DNA from: Mallotus nudiflorus
Lineage: Eukaryota > Streptophyta > Magnoliopsida > Malpighiales > Euphorbiaceae
Reading direction: 5' to 3'
Assembly (NCBI GenBank): GCA_947683625.1
Contig: CANTUR010000168.1
Coordinates: forward strand, 171,397 to 235,396
DNA length: 64,000 nt
Shown: piece after piece, positions 45,045-57,739 of the stretch
Layout: the number at the start of each line of letters is the position of its first letter
Position numbering within the stretch: position 1 is the stretch's first letter
Position numbers and translations under genes: made by a program
The notes under the pieces: generated by a model
Seen by the model: the letters and a program-made list of their open reading frames with translations, nothing else
What the model was told of the DNA's origin: nothing
The model's database searches: none

Positions 45045-46793
45045 TCAATAATTTTGTGCAACATGTTTATGTGCATTGTATTTTGTAGCATGCCTATTAT
45101 AATTGTATCTAATGTACCTATAAGCATGCTTGGGTTGAGGTGCTCTAGTTTGAGCCTTACCTCTTTGTGTTAATGAAGGATGAATTTTATGAGACTTTCC
45201 CTTGCTATTTAACATATGAGATCTTTTAGCTTTGAAAGCTTGAGTCTCATTTAATTTAAAGGTTGAAGGAGTGGAATCATTTAAAGCTTTTACAAAATTA
45301 ATATGTGATGAAGATGATGAAGACATTCCATTCTTATATCCAATCCTATGGGTATCTCCATGAAATTTTTGAGAGTCAAGAAGACTATCTAAAGTTTCTT
45401 TTCCTCTCTTAAATTTAGTAATGGAATTCTTTAATTCTAAGACCTTCTTAAAAAGCTTATGATTTTCATCATTTGCTTTTTTAAGTTGATCTTCCAAAGA
45501 ATTAGAAGATTTTGCATCACTAACAAGTTTTTTGTTTGATTCAACAAGCTTAGCAAAATTAATTTTTAAATTTTCTAATTCTCTATTTAAGTTACCTAAC
45601 TCATACTTATAATGTTTCTTCTTAGATAATAAAATTTTACAATTAACAAGTGATTTGGTCACAATAAAGCTCTCATCATCATCAGCACAATAATTATCAC
45701 AATCATCAAAGGAAGAATAAGAAGTAGATGGTACCTCATTTTCATTTTCAAGGGCCATAAAGCAAAGATTGGTCACTACTTGTTCCTCTTCCTCTTCGAA
45801 TTTAAAGGAATAATCCTAAGTAGCTTTGAATGTCTTCTTCTTATCTTTTGCTCTCTTGTTCTTGAATTTGAGTTTGGGACACTCACTTCTAATATTTTTC
45901 AATTTCTTGCATTCATAGCAAGTAACCTCCTTAGTTTTCTTCTTCCCATCTCCTTTGAACTTCTTATTGAAGTCCCTTATTCTTGAGAAGTTTTTCTTTC
46001 TTAGAAACTTAATGAAGTTCCTAGTGAGCATGGTAATGTCACCATCTTTATCAGTAGAATCTTTTATGCTTTCCTTTTCACTAATTTTTTGAAGAGCATT
46101 TAGAGTAATGCTCTTTTTCTTTTCTTTTTTCTCTTTTTATTCTTCACTTCTTTGCTTGATAGTGAGCTTATGTGTTAAGAGCTTACCAATAAGCACATTA
46201 ATTGATAGAGCGGAGAGGTCTTGAGCTTCCTCAATTTAAGTAACATAAGATTCCTAATCCTTCTTAGGTAGGATTCTTATAATCTTATTATTTACCTCTT
46301 CCTTGCAGAAATTTTTTCCAAGTTTCTTGAGGGTTGTGAGGAGAGCATTGAGACAGTTTTTCATCTCTGTAATTAATTCATGAGACTTCATTTTGAAGAG
46401 TTCATATTCACACATATGAAGTTGAACATCTTGCTTCTTACTTAAGTGTTTCCTTCTTAGTGGTTTTCTAAGGACTCCCATATTTTTTTAGCCGACATAC
46501 AATGTTGAAGCTTGCTTCCTTCTTCTCTTTTCATTGAAGAGACTAGAGTAATCATAGCTTTTTTTATTTTTGTGATTTTCTTCCTTTTGATTAATACTCC
46601 ATTGGCTTCTTGCAAGAGTAGTTACCATACTATTAATGATAGCTATGGGTGGTTCCCAACCTCTTAGGACAATGTACTAAAATTTGATGGAATCACAATC
46701 AAGATATAATTCCATTTTGAATTTCCAATATGGATAATCACTACCATCAAAGAATGGTATAAAAGAAAAGATGTTTTATGATTCACTCCCCAT
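45045..46793 (-). pseudogene. E4 gag (UBN2-type) with zinc knuckle and coiled extension
   Basis: An ATG at 46793 follows the PBS by about 17 bases. Frames give FFDGSDYPYWKFKMELYL (about 46735), then a UBN2-like middle (46481-46254), then VTCYECKKLKNIRSECPKLK (about 45930), a CCHC knuckle in which the His is replaced. The last open part (45776-45045, 243 residues) begins NLCFMALENENEV and has a coiled Lys/Glu/Leu stretch, a poly-Ser run and a basic tail. The NLC(F/L)MALE stretch after the knuckle is typical of Sireviruses. Stops occur at about 46690, 46500 and 46250. Confidence 0.8.
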
Positions 46794-46809
46794 GATACCT
46801 AGAATTCAA

Positions 46810-46823
46810 GCTTTAATACTAAT
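46810..46823 (-). promoter_or_regulatory. Primer-binding site of E4
   Basis: On the minus strand, ATTAGTATTAAAGC touches the LTR end. Against the usual initiator tRNA-Met complement TTGGTATCAGAGC it has three changes, all transitions. Confidence 0.75.
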
Positions 46824-48336
46824 TGAAAAGAGTCCTAGAGGGGGGGGGGGGTGAATAGGACTATCAAATAAAAAGGAGAAATGAAAAGAATTCTTTGCAA
46901 GAATTGAATGGAAGTTAAGAAGGAAGAATGAAGAACATAAAAATTTATGGAATTCGGATTCAACCACAATCCTATATCTCCACTTAACTTATCCCCAAGA
47001 TAGGATTTTAAATCACCCATAATCTTATTCATAAGATTGAGATTACATAAGAGTCTTATGGCTCACTCTTACAACCTTACAATTTGAGTTTTCAAGGCTC
47101 ACTCAAAAACCAAATCCTAAGTGTTTCAATGGACAACACTTAAACCAATTCCTTTAGAAATAAATCTCACTTTCCTTCTAAGATATCTTAAGATTTAAGA
47201 TAAAGATAAATTCTATTTATAACACACAACCAACTCTAATAAGAGTTATACAAACAAAAAATTGTTTAAGAGAATTTGAGAGCTCAATTGAATACTTAAG
47301 AAAGAATGAATGATAAACATTTTTCTTAACTTCCATTCAGCTCTATAGCTATTTATATACAAAAACACTAAAAACTATAGTTTTTGGAGGTGCAAATAAT
47401 GTATCCAATGTCTATATTTTGAATCCAATGTTTATAATTTTGAATTATTGAAAGTAATGCTATTAGACAGCTATGCATGGATTGAAACCATGATTGGCTA
47501 TTGAAGAAATTTTAATATTCCTATACTTTCTTCCTAAAAATTATAGAAATTTGACTTAAATTTTTATATAATTTTGAATCAACTCAATTGGACTTCCATA
47601 ACTCAAGATATGTCCAAAATACTAAGAGCTATGCAATCTAAAATCCAGACTACTATTAGATAGCTATGCACAAGTTAAAGCAATGATTTTCTATTAAAGA
47701 CATTGAAATGTGCCCATAATTTCTTTATGAAAGTTATATATATTTGACTTATCTTTTCATATCATCTTTAATCACTTAAATTGTAATTTTTTAGCTCAAG
47801 ACATGTCCAAACTACTAAGAGCTATGCAATCTAAAATGCAGACTACTGTTAGACAGCTGTGCACAAGTTGAAGATGTGATTTTCTATTAGAGGAGTTTTT
47901 TCCTAAAATTTCTTCATAAAATTTTTAAATAATTAAATCATCTTTCCATATCATTTTGAATTTCCTCAATTTGACTTCTGTAGCTCAAAATATGTCTAAA
48001 ATACTAAGAGTTATGCAATCTAAAATGGCAGTTGCATATATTGATTTCGACTTAATATTTTCATACCCAAATGAACTCATATTTTGACAAGAAAGCCCAA
48101 TTCAGAAAGCTCAAGATGTCTATTACAAATGTAAAGAAGATAACTTTCCTATTATAAAGCTCTAAGGATGTCAAAAGCCTCCTTGAATCTTAGAGGTCGA
48201 ATCAGCCCAAGATAATCATACTTCATTTTAACTTCCAATAGAGTCCTAACTTATACACACTTAAAAAAACAAATTAAATACACAAAATTATGTTTGTTAA
48301 GATCAAAATTATGATTGATTATTAATAAGGTAAACA
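46824..48336 (-). mobile_element. E4 5' LTR (1513 bp)
   Basis: Plus-strand start TGAAAAGAGTCC and end ggtaaaca. It carries a run of 12 G at 46840-46851, where the 3' LTR has six. It matches 38152-39672 throughout, with many scattered substitutions, so E4 is not recent. Confidence 0.85.
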
Positions 48337-48628
48337 ATTTTAATTAACATAGATGGGTCTATGTCTAAATTAACTAGGTGAGTCTAAATTACTTTTAACC
48401 TAAATCCAATTAATTATAGGCCTAAAGATGCATTTTTAATTAAATCTAAACCTAAATTAATCAATCTATTAATTAATGGGCTAATTCAAAGATGGGCCTA
48501 AATTCCTAATTAAATTAACCTAAATTAATTAAGTACAAAAATTGGCTAAAAATAACAAAACAAACAAAAGGCCCAAACATAAACAAATAAATAAAAGAAG
48601 ACTAATGGGCCTAAAATAATAAAACAAA
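48337..48628 (-). mobile_element. E2 5' LTR, middle piece
   Basis: Resumes the E2 LTR after E4 with the target duplicate atttt (48337-48341) and matches about 20180-20450 (taattaacctaaattaatta and the following cccaaacataaa). It stops after aataataaaacaaa at 48628, where the 3' LTR copy continues differently because the MuDR element begins. Confidence 0.75.
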
Positions 48629-48639
48629 GGGGTTTTTAC

Positions 48640-49750
48640 ATAAATGTACCAAAAATAAAAAAAAAATCTTTCAAAAAAACTATTAACCATTAAATCTTTC
48701 AAAAATATACCGAATTAATCATTTCAAAACTAGACCTTCCTCTGGTCGCTAACTTTCAACTAAAAAATTACGCAATCTCAGCTTCACTTTCCTAAACAAA
48801 CTTAGCTTCCTGAGCAAAAAAAATATTTTTCTTCTGAATTAATTTTTCCTCTTCTTCATCAATTTTTATAGATCCATAACTACTTTCAAGTTCATCTACA
48901 ATAACAAACATAATTAATGAACATGAGATTTGCAACTTTTCCATGTTTATTATTGAAGATTCTTCCATTCATTGTTGAAGATTCAATCATTGTTGAAGAT
49001 TCAAGTATTTCTCATGTTCATGAAATTTCTTCTTCTGCAACAAACATACATAAGATCTTCATTAACTTCAAAGAAAAATTAATGAATCAATAAGGAAATA
49101 AGGTACATTAATAAAAAAAATGATATCTACATTTGTTAATTTTTGTTGCTATTGTTCATCCTTTTTGTATTTTGTTGATTTTCGTGATGTTTTATATATA
49201 GTTTTCTTGTTGTTATTTAACTAAAATATTTAGTGTAATTTCTTCTTAATTTTAGATAATATTAGTTCATTTTATTTAAGTTGTTTGTTTTTGTATTTTT
49301 ATTGATTTTTCTTATTTAGTACCTTTTTTAAAGTGTTTTAGAGCTTCTTTTTTATAATTTTAGTTATTTTGCTTTTATTTATTTTTGTTGATTGTTGTTG
49401 TTTTATATTTCTATAATGTTTTTTTCAAGTTTTTTGGTGTTATTTTGCTTATGTTTATCTTTGTTGATAGTTTTTTATTTTTATTGATTGTTGTTTTTTT
49501 TTTCCTTATTTATAAGTGCTTTCATGCTTCTTGTTTATTATTTAAGTTATTTGCATTTTGTTGATTTTTGTTACTTATTATGTTTTTTCAATTGTTTTCA
49601 TGCTTCTTATTTATTATTTTACTTATTTGGCTTCTATTTATATTAGTTGATTGTTGTTCATTTTTCTTGATTTTAATTGTTTTCTTTGGTATTAAACAAA
49701 AATAAACAAAAATAAGCAACCAATTCTAATATGTTTGTTTCATTTCTTTT
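48640..49750. other. MULE 5' region, low-complexity
   Basis: After the terminal region (to about 48780), the DNA becomes T-rich with reiterated ttgattttt and tgttgatt words (49140-49690), probably an intron or untranslated leader. A T-rich tract ending in aatag at about 49757 looks like a splice acceptor. No coding signal. Confidence 0.45.
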
Positions 49751-49754
49751 TTAA

Positions 49755-52250
49755 TAGGCATACTGGAAATCATTCCAGTGTTCGTTCATCATGAAGGAAG
49801 ATGGATTGAAATAATGGATTATGTTGATTTTGAAATAAATGGAATTACAATGCATGCAGATTGTAGGTTTGGAGAAATAGTGAAAATACTATCAGATCAG
49901 CTATAAATTGATGGATAATTGTAAAAAATGATCATTCAATACAAAGTTAGAGATGGTTATCCACCTTTAAACATACAAGATAACATAACTCTGCTCTTCT
50001 ATTTACAACTAAAGAAGAAGGAATCAGAATTAACAAAATTTCCTATATGCAAAAATGTTGTTCATAAACACTTTTAACATAAAAGCTTCAATAACAACAG
50101 CATGCTAAAAATTCAACAACAGTCAACATCTTAAGCATAATAAAAGTCAGCTTCTGAACACAACTCATTGAATATAGAAGAAAATAATCAGCCTAGAGAT
50201 TTTATGGATTATACAAACAAGATGACTGCATTGATTCTATATCAATAAAGCATAAATAAATATAAACAACCAAAATATAAGAGTGAAGAATTTTTAATAA
50301 TATGCATTACAACAACAACAGAATCTGAAGAAGGAAAAATATACAATAATAAATAAGATTTCAAGAAAGCATTAAAGTTTATGCAATCAATAACCACTTT
50401 GAGTTTAGAATAATAAGACCAAATAGAGAGATGTATATTGTAAAATGCTTGGATGAAAAATGTAGCTAGAGGATAAGGGCTACAAGAAATGGAAAATATG
50501 ATAAATTTACTATCAAAAAAATTCAACAACAAACACTCTTGCAACATGGACATCAGATTGGGTGACCAAAGACATGCAACAACATCTTTAGTGGTAGATT
50601 ATATAAAATCAAAGTATCATAGCATCAAAACCATATACAAACTAGGAGACATAGTCAGAGAAACGAGAGAAGAATGTAGGGTCAGCATCAACTACTTAAA
50701 AGCTTGGAGATCAAGAGAAAAGGAGTGGACAAATCTTATGCAACTCTACCATGTTTCCTATATATATTGAAGACAACAAATTCGTGATCAGTTGTTCAAC
50801 TTGAAAGAAAAATTAACCAATCATTCCTCTATTTCTTTATGGCTTTTGATGCATCAATAAAAGGATGGAAATATTGCATACCTATTGCAGTGGTTGATGG
50901 CACATTTTTAAAAGAAACATATGGTGGCACATTACTTTCAATAATAGCACAAGACGCTATTCGTAAAATCTTTCCTCTAGCTTTGTCCATTGTTGACTCC
51001 AAAAATGATGCATCTTAGGAATGGTTCTTCACAAAAATAAAAGAAACATTTGGTTGTAGAGAAGAAATGACCATTGTTTCTAATAGACATAAAAGTATAG
51101 AAAAAGCAATTAGAAAAATATACCCTAAAGCTGCCCATGGTTTTTATATGTATCATCTTTTAAATAACTTAAAGAATAGCTATAAAAAAAATTCAAAATG
51201 CATCAAGGATTCATTTTATCTAGCAACAAAGGCATACATTATTAAAGAATTTAAGTACCATATGAATGACTTGGACAAGACTGACGAAAGAATTAGCCCA
51301 TACATCTACAACATTGGCTATCATAAATGGGCTAGAGCTTTCTCAATCAACAATAGATACTCAATAATGACTTAAAATACAGCTGAATCATTCAATTAAG
51401 TTATTACAGAAGCTATAGAGCTACCAATCACAACATTACTAGAGTATCTACATTCTTTAGTACAATATTGGAGCTATACAAATAAGAATAATAAAAGATC
51501 AACATTCACAAAGCTTGCAAAAAGGCCACATGATATGATAAATAAGAATTATATGAAAAGTCTAAAACTTCAGTTTAAATTTTTCATATTGTTATTGTTA
51601 TTATTACTGTTATTGATTCTTATTGATTTTTGTTGATTTATTGTTTACAGTTCTTTTTTTTTTACATAAATTTAATGAAATCTTATGTTTTTTAATTTTT
51701 TTGTTATTAATGTTTATTGATTTTTATTGATTGTTATTTATTTTTGTCGATTTTAGTTCTTTTTTCAATTACTATTAATGTAATTATTTTTTTCTTTTTA
51801 TTGTTTTATGATGTAATGTTTTCACTTACATATAAGTCAAACCTTCAACTACAGGCATATTCACTGTGTATAACTTCAATGAAGCATTTATTATGAACAT
51901 GCCAGAAAGAAAATGCAGCTGCAATAGATTTCAAATTGATTAATTGCCATGTACACATGCACTTGCAATTTTGAAGCAAATGATATAAGTATTGCTCAAA
52001 TTTCTACACAAAGGAAACATTGTTGGCAACATATAAAGAAATAGTACATCCAATTCCAAATTAAATAACATAGAACAAACCAATTCAAGAACAGCAAATA
52101 AAAGTACAACTATCAAAGGAAGAAAAAAAGCTGGAAGACCAAAGAAAGAAGAATCAAAGCTCCATGGGAATACACAAGACATAACAAGTGTGGAAAATGT
52201 GGACAACTTGGATATAACAGAAAAACATGTAAAAATGCCACAATAAAGAA
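49755..52250 (+). pseudogene. MULE transposase (MURA-like)
   Basis: In order: N-terminal PB1-like stretch (VRDGYPPLNIQDNITLLFYL, about 49950-50010), MuDR N-terminal domain (FRIIRPNREMYIVKCLDEKC, about 50405-50463), then ATTSLVVDYIKSKYHSIKT (about 50580). The DDE core has IAVVDGTFLKETYGGTLLS (about 50886-50940, first Asp) and FPLALSIVDSKNDAS followed by a stop where the family has Trp. TIVSNRHKSIEKAI (51070) has Asn where the second Asp is usual. A SWIM finger (CSCNRFQID...LPCTHALAI, about 51915-51973) and a zinc knuckle (CGKCGQLGYNRKTC, about 52190-52232) follow a T-rich intron-like gap (51590-51850). Several stops: inactive. Confidence 0.85.
51590..51855 (+). other. Intron-like T-rich gap in MULE transposase
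   Basis: T-rich sequence with ttgattttt repeats separates the DDE core from the SWIM finger. A real gene would need this spliced out; ends are not resolved. Confidence 0.4.
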
Positions 52251-52259
52251 ATAAAAACA

Positions 52260-53060
52260 TTATTGTTCATCATTTCTTAAAAAATTTAAACATTGACACT
52301 TACAAATTTTGATATATTCAAAGATTATCATTGTTGGTCAACAAATATAACTATTTTAGATTAAATATTCAATGTATTTTATTTCAGTTATAATTTTACA
52401 CTGGTTTTAACTGTAGAAAAAGATAAACAAAAATTAAAACAACAATAAACAACAAAAGAACTATCCTTATTAGTTCTTTTTATTAATTTGTTATATTAAT
52501 TATGCATTTCTTGTATCAAATTTAAATATATTTTTTAACATTTTCTTTAAGAAAATCAAATAAAAAATAAACAAAATCAAAACAATAGAAGAACAACACA
52601 AAACTACAAAATATTATCAACCTTAATCACTATTACTTAATTTTTAAATGAATTAGCATTTTATTTTATTTTATTTATTCATTTTTTAATGATTTTATAA
52701 CAATTAAAGATAGAAAAACAAAAGAAATCAACACAAATAAACACGAATCAACAAATGCAAAAAAAAAAACAAAAACAACAAAATATTATAAAAATTTTCT
52801 TCACTATTAATAATTTTAAGGTTAATTATTATTCTCTTATATTACAAAAATTTTTATAAATTTTTTTTTTAGTTTTTGGAATGGAAAATAACAATAATCA
52901 ACAAAAATAAACAATATAAAATAGCAAAGTAAACAAAGAAATAAAGAAGAACCATACTATATTAACAATAATAATTGTACACTGTATTTAAAAACATTTA
53001 AATCATAAAACTAAATTATATATTAAAAAAATAACAAAAAGTTTAACATTTAGTTCTTCA
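52260..53060. other. Low-complexity spacer between MURA and ULP genes
   Basis: A-rich DNA with aacaaaaataaacaac and aaaatcaac words, the reverse complement of the ttgattttt repeats on the left, especially 52400-52960. It looks like one repeat vocabulary in opposite orientations on the two sides of the element. No gene. Confidence 0.5.
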
Positions 53061-55306
53061 ATCTTTAATATTCAGTTCTTCAATCTCCTCCTTTTTTTCA
53101 CCTTTAAAGTCTGCTCAAAATCACTAATAATTTTACCTTGAATCTTCTTTATACCATAAGTATAAAGAGAATATGCAAGCCTACTTGAGTAAACTTCAAC
53201 ATCAAAATTACTTCCAATTTTCTTTCCATAAGCTAAATATTCAGCATAAGCAGCAACAAAGGCTCCATAATCACTACAAAGAACATTAAGAAAAATAAAT
53301 TTAATAAAGAAAAATAAGAAAAAATAAGAAAAAATTAATAAAATCTTTCGCTGCAGTCTATTATGGTAAATCATCAACCATTTGAATACTAAAAGAATAT
53401 GAAGCCCTCTTATTTGTATATGGTCCAGCATCATTACAATCTCTAGGCCATTAAAAAAATCAAGCTTTTCAAAAAACAAAGGAAGCATCATACTGTAACT
53501 CTTCACAACTTAAGAATAAGAGCATCTCCACGAGCAAACCTCAAAGAATTAAACATATAAAAATAGTGATCCTTAATGTTTAGCCTACCAAGAATCCAAT
53601 ACTATTGAGAACGTATATAAATTGGAAACAATATATCATCAACATCAACTTAAGGCCTGGGATAAAGAATAGTTTCACTTAAAATATACTGAGTAATCAA
53701 TTTTTCAAAACTAAAACTAAAATCCTTGTACTTCAAAAAATAAAATAAAAAACTCTCCTTGAATAGCTTAATCAAATAATGCATCTGCTGTAATGAACAA
53801 AATAACAGAGCTTGGAGAGAAATTAGCCTTCATTCTTAAGTAATAAAAAATGACATCAAGGTGCTGCAAAATTTAAAAAATACAATAATAATTATAAACA
53901 AAAAAATTTAAAAAAACAACCAAAAAATATAGTGTCAAAAATAAGCTCCCCAATGTAGCATAAAGAATGAAACCAAGTTTTTGAACATATAACAACAATA
54001 GCAAAGTTGAACCAAAGATCAATCTTCTCTTGTTTCTTAGTGTATTTAACATCTGATATACCAAAAACAATTAAAAAATCATAAATAAAAATAATATACA
54101 TAAAATCAAATATAAAATAAAATAAAATAAATATAGAATTACTTTTTCTTCTTCTGCTTCAATAGTCCTTAATCAATCCAAGTGTTACAATATAAAGATA
54201 TTCATAACTTGGACCATTCTCAACATTCTCATGAAATGGAAAACTTGAAGAAGAAGATTTAGAAAGCTGAACAACTTCTTTGCTACCAGCAATAGATTTA
54301 GTAGGCTCTACTTCTTCTTTCCTACTTTCACTAGACTCAAACTTAGCAAGAAATGGAGATTTCAAAAAAAAAAAAAACTAGACATTATAACCGTCTTTCG
54401 ATAAACCACAGTTTTAGAAATAGATAGAAAAAAAAAACGAAAACAGGTGGAATAAATGGAATAATCTCCTTACTTGGATTAACATCTTCACACAATATAT
54501 ATATATATAAGAATAATTATAAACCACAATAAACAAACATCAATAAAAATCAACAAACATCATCAAAAGCAAAAAAACAAAAATAAAAACAAAAACAAAA
54601 ACAAAATTTACCTTAGTCAAATTGCTAATAAGAGCATCAACCTTTTCCAAAAACCTATCTTCAGAATCTGAATCATCAAAGATGACAGAATAAAGACCTT
54701 AAGGAGCAGCAACATCAACATTAACATTAACATTTAAAGCAATATCATCTGTAACCTTTTTCTTCCTCCATAATCTTTGCTTACCTTCAGTCTTTTTTTT
54801 ATCATCACCATGAGATTTGAATTTCATATTCATTTTTTTTAACATCACATTCTATCTTTTCCTCATTAACCTTTAAATTTCTCATTCATAAAAAAAACAT
54901 AATCTTTTTCAACATTATTAACATCCACAATACCTCCATCAACATTAAATTGTCATCATTAACAACTTTAGTAAAGTCATCAGAAGATTTGAATTTCATA
55001 TTCATTTTTTTAACCTCACTTTCTTTCTTTTCCTCATTAACCTTTAAATTTCTCATTCATAAAAAAAAACATAATCTTTTTCAACATTATTAACATCCAC
55101 AGTACCTCCATCAACATTTAAATTGTCATCATCAATAACTTTAGTAAAGTCATCAAAAGTAGACTTCAACTTCTTTTTAAGAATTTTATCTAACTTTGCA
55201 TCTAAAACAAAAAGCTTCTCATCAAAGTGACTCTTTAATAAAGAAATTTCTCTATCAAACTTGTTAGACAAATCATTAATTTTCTTCATCAAAGCACACT
55301 CACTTA
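53060..55306 (-). pseudogene. ULP1-like cysteine protease gene in MULE
   Basis: On the minus strand, the upstream part (55300-54990) encodes a charged coiled stretch (DREISLLKSHFDEKLFVLDA, KLDKILKKKLK). A middle part (54365-54159) is Ser/Glu-rich. Then VDVDDILFPIYIRS and, after a TAG, YWILGRLNIKDHYFYMFNSL (about 53655-53545). The C-terminal frame (53506-53072) includes SDYGAFVAAYAEYLAYGKKI and KIQGKIISDFEQTL. This is the plant transposon ULP family (W.DVD..Y.PI....HW.L...DCG.FV.A.AEYL). The catalytic His position reads Tyr and the Cys of DCG reads Tyr, so the protease is dead. The 5' end lies beyond E5. Confidence 0.8.
54814..55159 (-). repeat. 173-bp tandem duplication in the ULP gene
   Basis: 54814-54986 and 54987-55159 are near-identical, both running from gatttgaatttcatattc to gtaaagtcatca. 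The period, 173, is not a multiple of three, so the copy shifts the frame. Confidence 0.85.
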
Positions 55307-55969
55307 CAAAACAGGGGCCATGACCAGCGCTAGGGAACGGGAATTCTTTCGAATCCGGAACCCGTAGCAAGCCTAAAAACAAAATAAAATATGCAATAAT
55401 AATAACAATATATAATGTAGCGGAAATAAAAATCATAAATATCTAAAATAATATCCATCTCCCATATATAAATCTTTTAATACAAATCCAGTTCACATAA
55501 TACAATATCTCACATAAATAAAATACATAAAATCCCACAAATTAATTTACAACTACTGCAGTGTCTAGATTATAAAAATAAGACTCAAGTAAGCAGTTTA
55601 CACAAGGAAGCCGGGGCGGAAGAAATCCGACGTATAGGCCTGCTACTGAGGTCTGAAGATGTTGACTCTCCTGAAAAATAGTCAACGGAGGGGAGTCAGA
55701 CCTCACTGAGTGAATTACTATAATATATATACATGCATACTAAGTGACAATGCTTACAGTCAACAATATATATATCTAATATGTATATATACAGGCAATA
55801 CACACAGATGCAGTAAAATCATTTTATATATTTTTATTAAAAATCACAGTTTATGAAGGATCAAATAGAACCCTATGATATCGAAACCTCAAACAGTGTT
55901 AGACAACACTCTAGCCATACAGGCTCACTTATTCCAAATATATCCACTTAATCCATTTAGACAGTAGAT

Positions 55970-56066
55970 TGGCCCCGAGACACTAAGTCAACCGAGCTCC
56001 AGCAGTCTGACTGTCAGTGTGATTGGCCCCGAGACACTTGGTCAACCGAGCTCCAACAATCACACC
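55970..56066. repeat. Tandem pair in E5 LTR
   Basis: Two copies of attggccccgagacact, followed by ggtcaaccgagctcca(a/g)cag, about 53 bases apart. They resemble the 'gagcttg' units of the E3 LTR on the opposite strand. Confidence 0.7.
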
Positions 56067-57739
56067 CAAATCACATCACACATCAGATAATCATATTCAA
56101 TAAATATCCACAAATGGTTAGTAATATAGCCTAAATACTATAGGCGTACCGGTACGTACTCGGTCCTAGTGCTGCCCACTAGGTAGCACGTTCTATTGAT
56201 ATCCTTCATTAATAAATATAAAACATTCATTCACAAATAAATGATGCATGAATTTGAAATAAATAGTAACATAAACCATATATACTGGAAATATACCAAA
56301 AGTAAACCAGGTATATTTCGAGTATATATACGTCAAATAAATCCAGTTAAATTACAAAATAAACTAGAGATATATTTGAAAACATTTTAAACACAGTTCA
56401 TTAATAAAACATGCATATAATTTAATATATACCAAAAATAAACCAAAAATATACTTAAATACAAATCACATTATTTATGCATATTTAATCAAAATAAAAC
56501 ATATATTCTAAAATCATGCATCCTAAAGCATATATATATAAAATAGCAACTCACACTAGTGCGCTCCTCGAGATGGGTCCGACGGGCCTGGTCCACTAGC
56601 CCTCGATCTCGGTGCAACTAAACAAATAAAAATGACAAAAATCAGAATAACCCTAACAGAAATCCTAGAATTCGATATAGAGTATTTAACATAGAAACAG
56701 GATTAGGGATCGACCGGACATCACATTTTACGAGAATTCTATCGAAAATTCGACAGAACCTCTCCTGTAAAATGGACATCTCTCTACTCAAAGAGTAGAG
56801 CCGACCCTGCAAAGAAACACACTTCGAAAATAAATACCACATCTCATTCACAACCCCTCGGTCGGACTCCAGACTACAATCTACAGACCGGGGTCCACAA
56901 TCACAGAATAATTTCAGAAATACCAAAAATATCCTTATAACATAGAAATTCATTTTATAAGTAAAAATTACATAATTAACCTTTAAACACAGTAAAAACC
57001 GATAAAAACTCATTTTATTAGTAAAATCGTATATTATATATATAATTGAAAATAATTCACGAAAAATAGTTTTAATTAGTTAAAAATACCAAATAATTTT
57101 TAGAAATAATTTTTATACCTTAAATAACTATTAAAACCAATTAAATTACATTTTCAACCAATTTTGTGTAAAATTACCAAAGTACCCCTATATATATAAA
57201 TATACTATAATTACTTCAAAAATTCACCAAAATAGTATAATTATCCAAAATTAATTTTCTCAACATATTTATCAATAATATCAATAATTAAACTCAATTA
57301 ACCAATTAAATTTCAATTAAAAACACAATTAACCCTAATTTCCCAAAATTACATAAACTTAAATAATTCAAAATAAATACATAAAAATTCATAAAAATTC
57401 CAAATAAATTCCTATAATTCATTTCAACACCTAATTTAACCATAAAACACAATTTCATAATTTAATTAATTAATTTTCGAAAATTAGAAAATAATATTAA
57501 AATATTCAAAAATACCCAAAAATCAAATTAATCTCCAAAAATTCCATAAAATTCACACATGTAGATTAAGATAAGGGGAACAACATTTGTGAAGGGAGTT
57601 TTCATGAATCAATCAATTCAAAGTTCAAAAAAATCAAAAACCCTAATATGGCCGAAATCAAAAATTCGAAACCTAAGCAAATCAAGACCATTTAAGCTCA
57701 AACCAAAGCTAGAATCACACTCACCAGAGCTCAAGGAGA

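Larger units (their letters stand above)
38152..48336 (-). mobile_element. E4: Sirevirus-like Ty1-Copia element, minus strand
   Basis: LTRs at 38152-39672 and 46824-48336 flank gag, protease, integrase, reverse transcriptase and RNase H in Copia order on the minus strand. The flanking atttt at 38147-38151 and 48337-48341 is an exact 5-bp target duplication inside the E2 LTR, which reads continuously without it in the 3' LTR copy. The 3' region carries repeated polypurine-tract-like motifs, and gag has a coiled, Ser-rich extension; both are Sirevirus traits. Many stops: inactive. Total length 10185 bp, including a 769-bp insertion. Confidence 0.9.
19529..48628 (-). mobile_element. E2: Tat/Ogre-like Gypsy element, minus strand, heavily nested
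   Basis: Its 3' LTR begins at 19529 and its 5' LTR at 37455. Both share about 900 bases, including the 3'-end motifs of the E1 LTR. A gag pseudogene (27855-25950) and a PBS-like site just outside 37455 agree with minus orientation. It is broken by E3 (27856-36679), E4 (38152-48336) and the MuDR element (from 48629), after which the rest of its 5' LTR should lie outside the window. No pol domain is recognised. Confidence 0.6.
48629..55306 (+). mobile_element. MuDR (MULE) element carrying a ULP protease gene, left part
   Basis: Begins at the break in the E2 LTR with ggggtttttacataaatgt, a plausible terminal inverted repeat start. It contains a MURA-type transposase pseudogene (49755-52250, plus) and a ULP1-like pseudogene (55306-53060, minus) tail to tail. 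The right part is cut at 55307 by E5 and continues outside the window, so the second terminal repeat and the 9-bp target duplication cannot be checked. MULEs with captured ULP-like genes (Kaonashi/KI type) are known in plants. Confidence 0.75.

Noticed and set aside
45780..45986. Plus-strand hydrophobic ORF opposite E4 gag
   Set aside because: Antisense shadow of the zinc-knuckle and coiled gag region.
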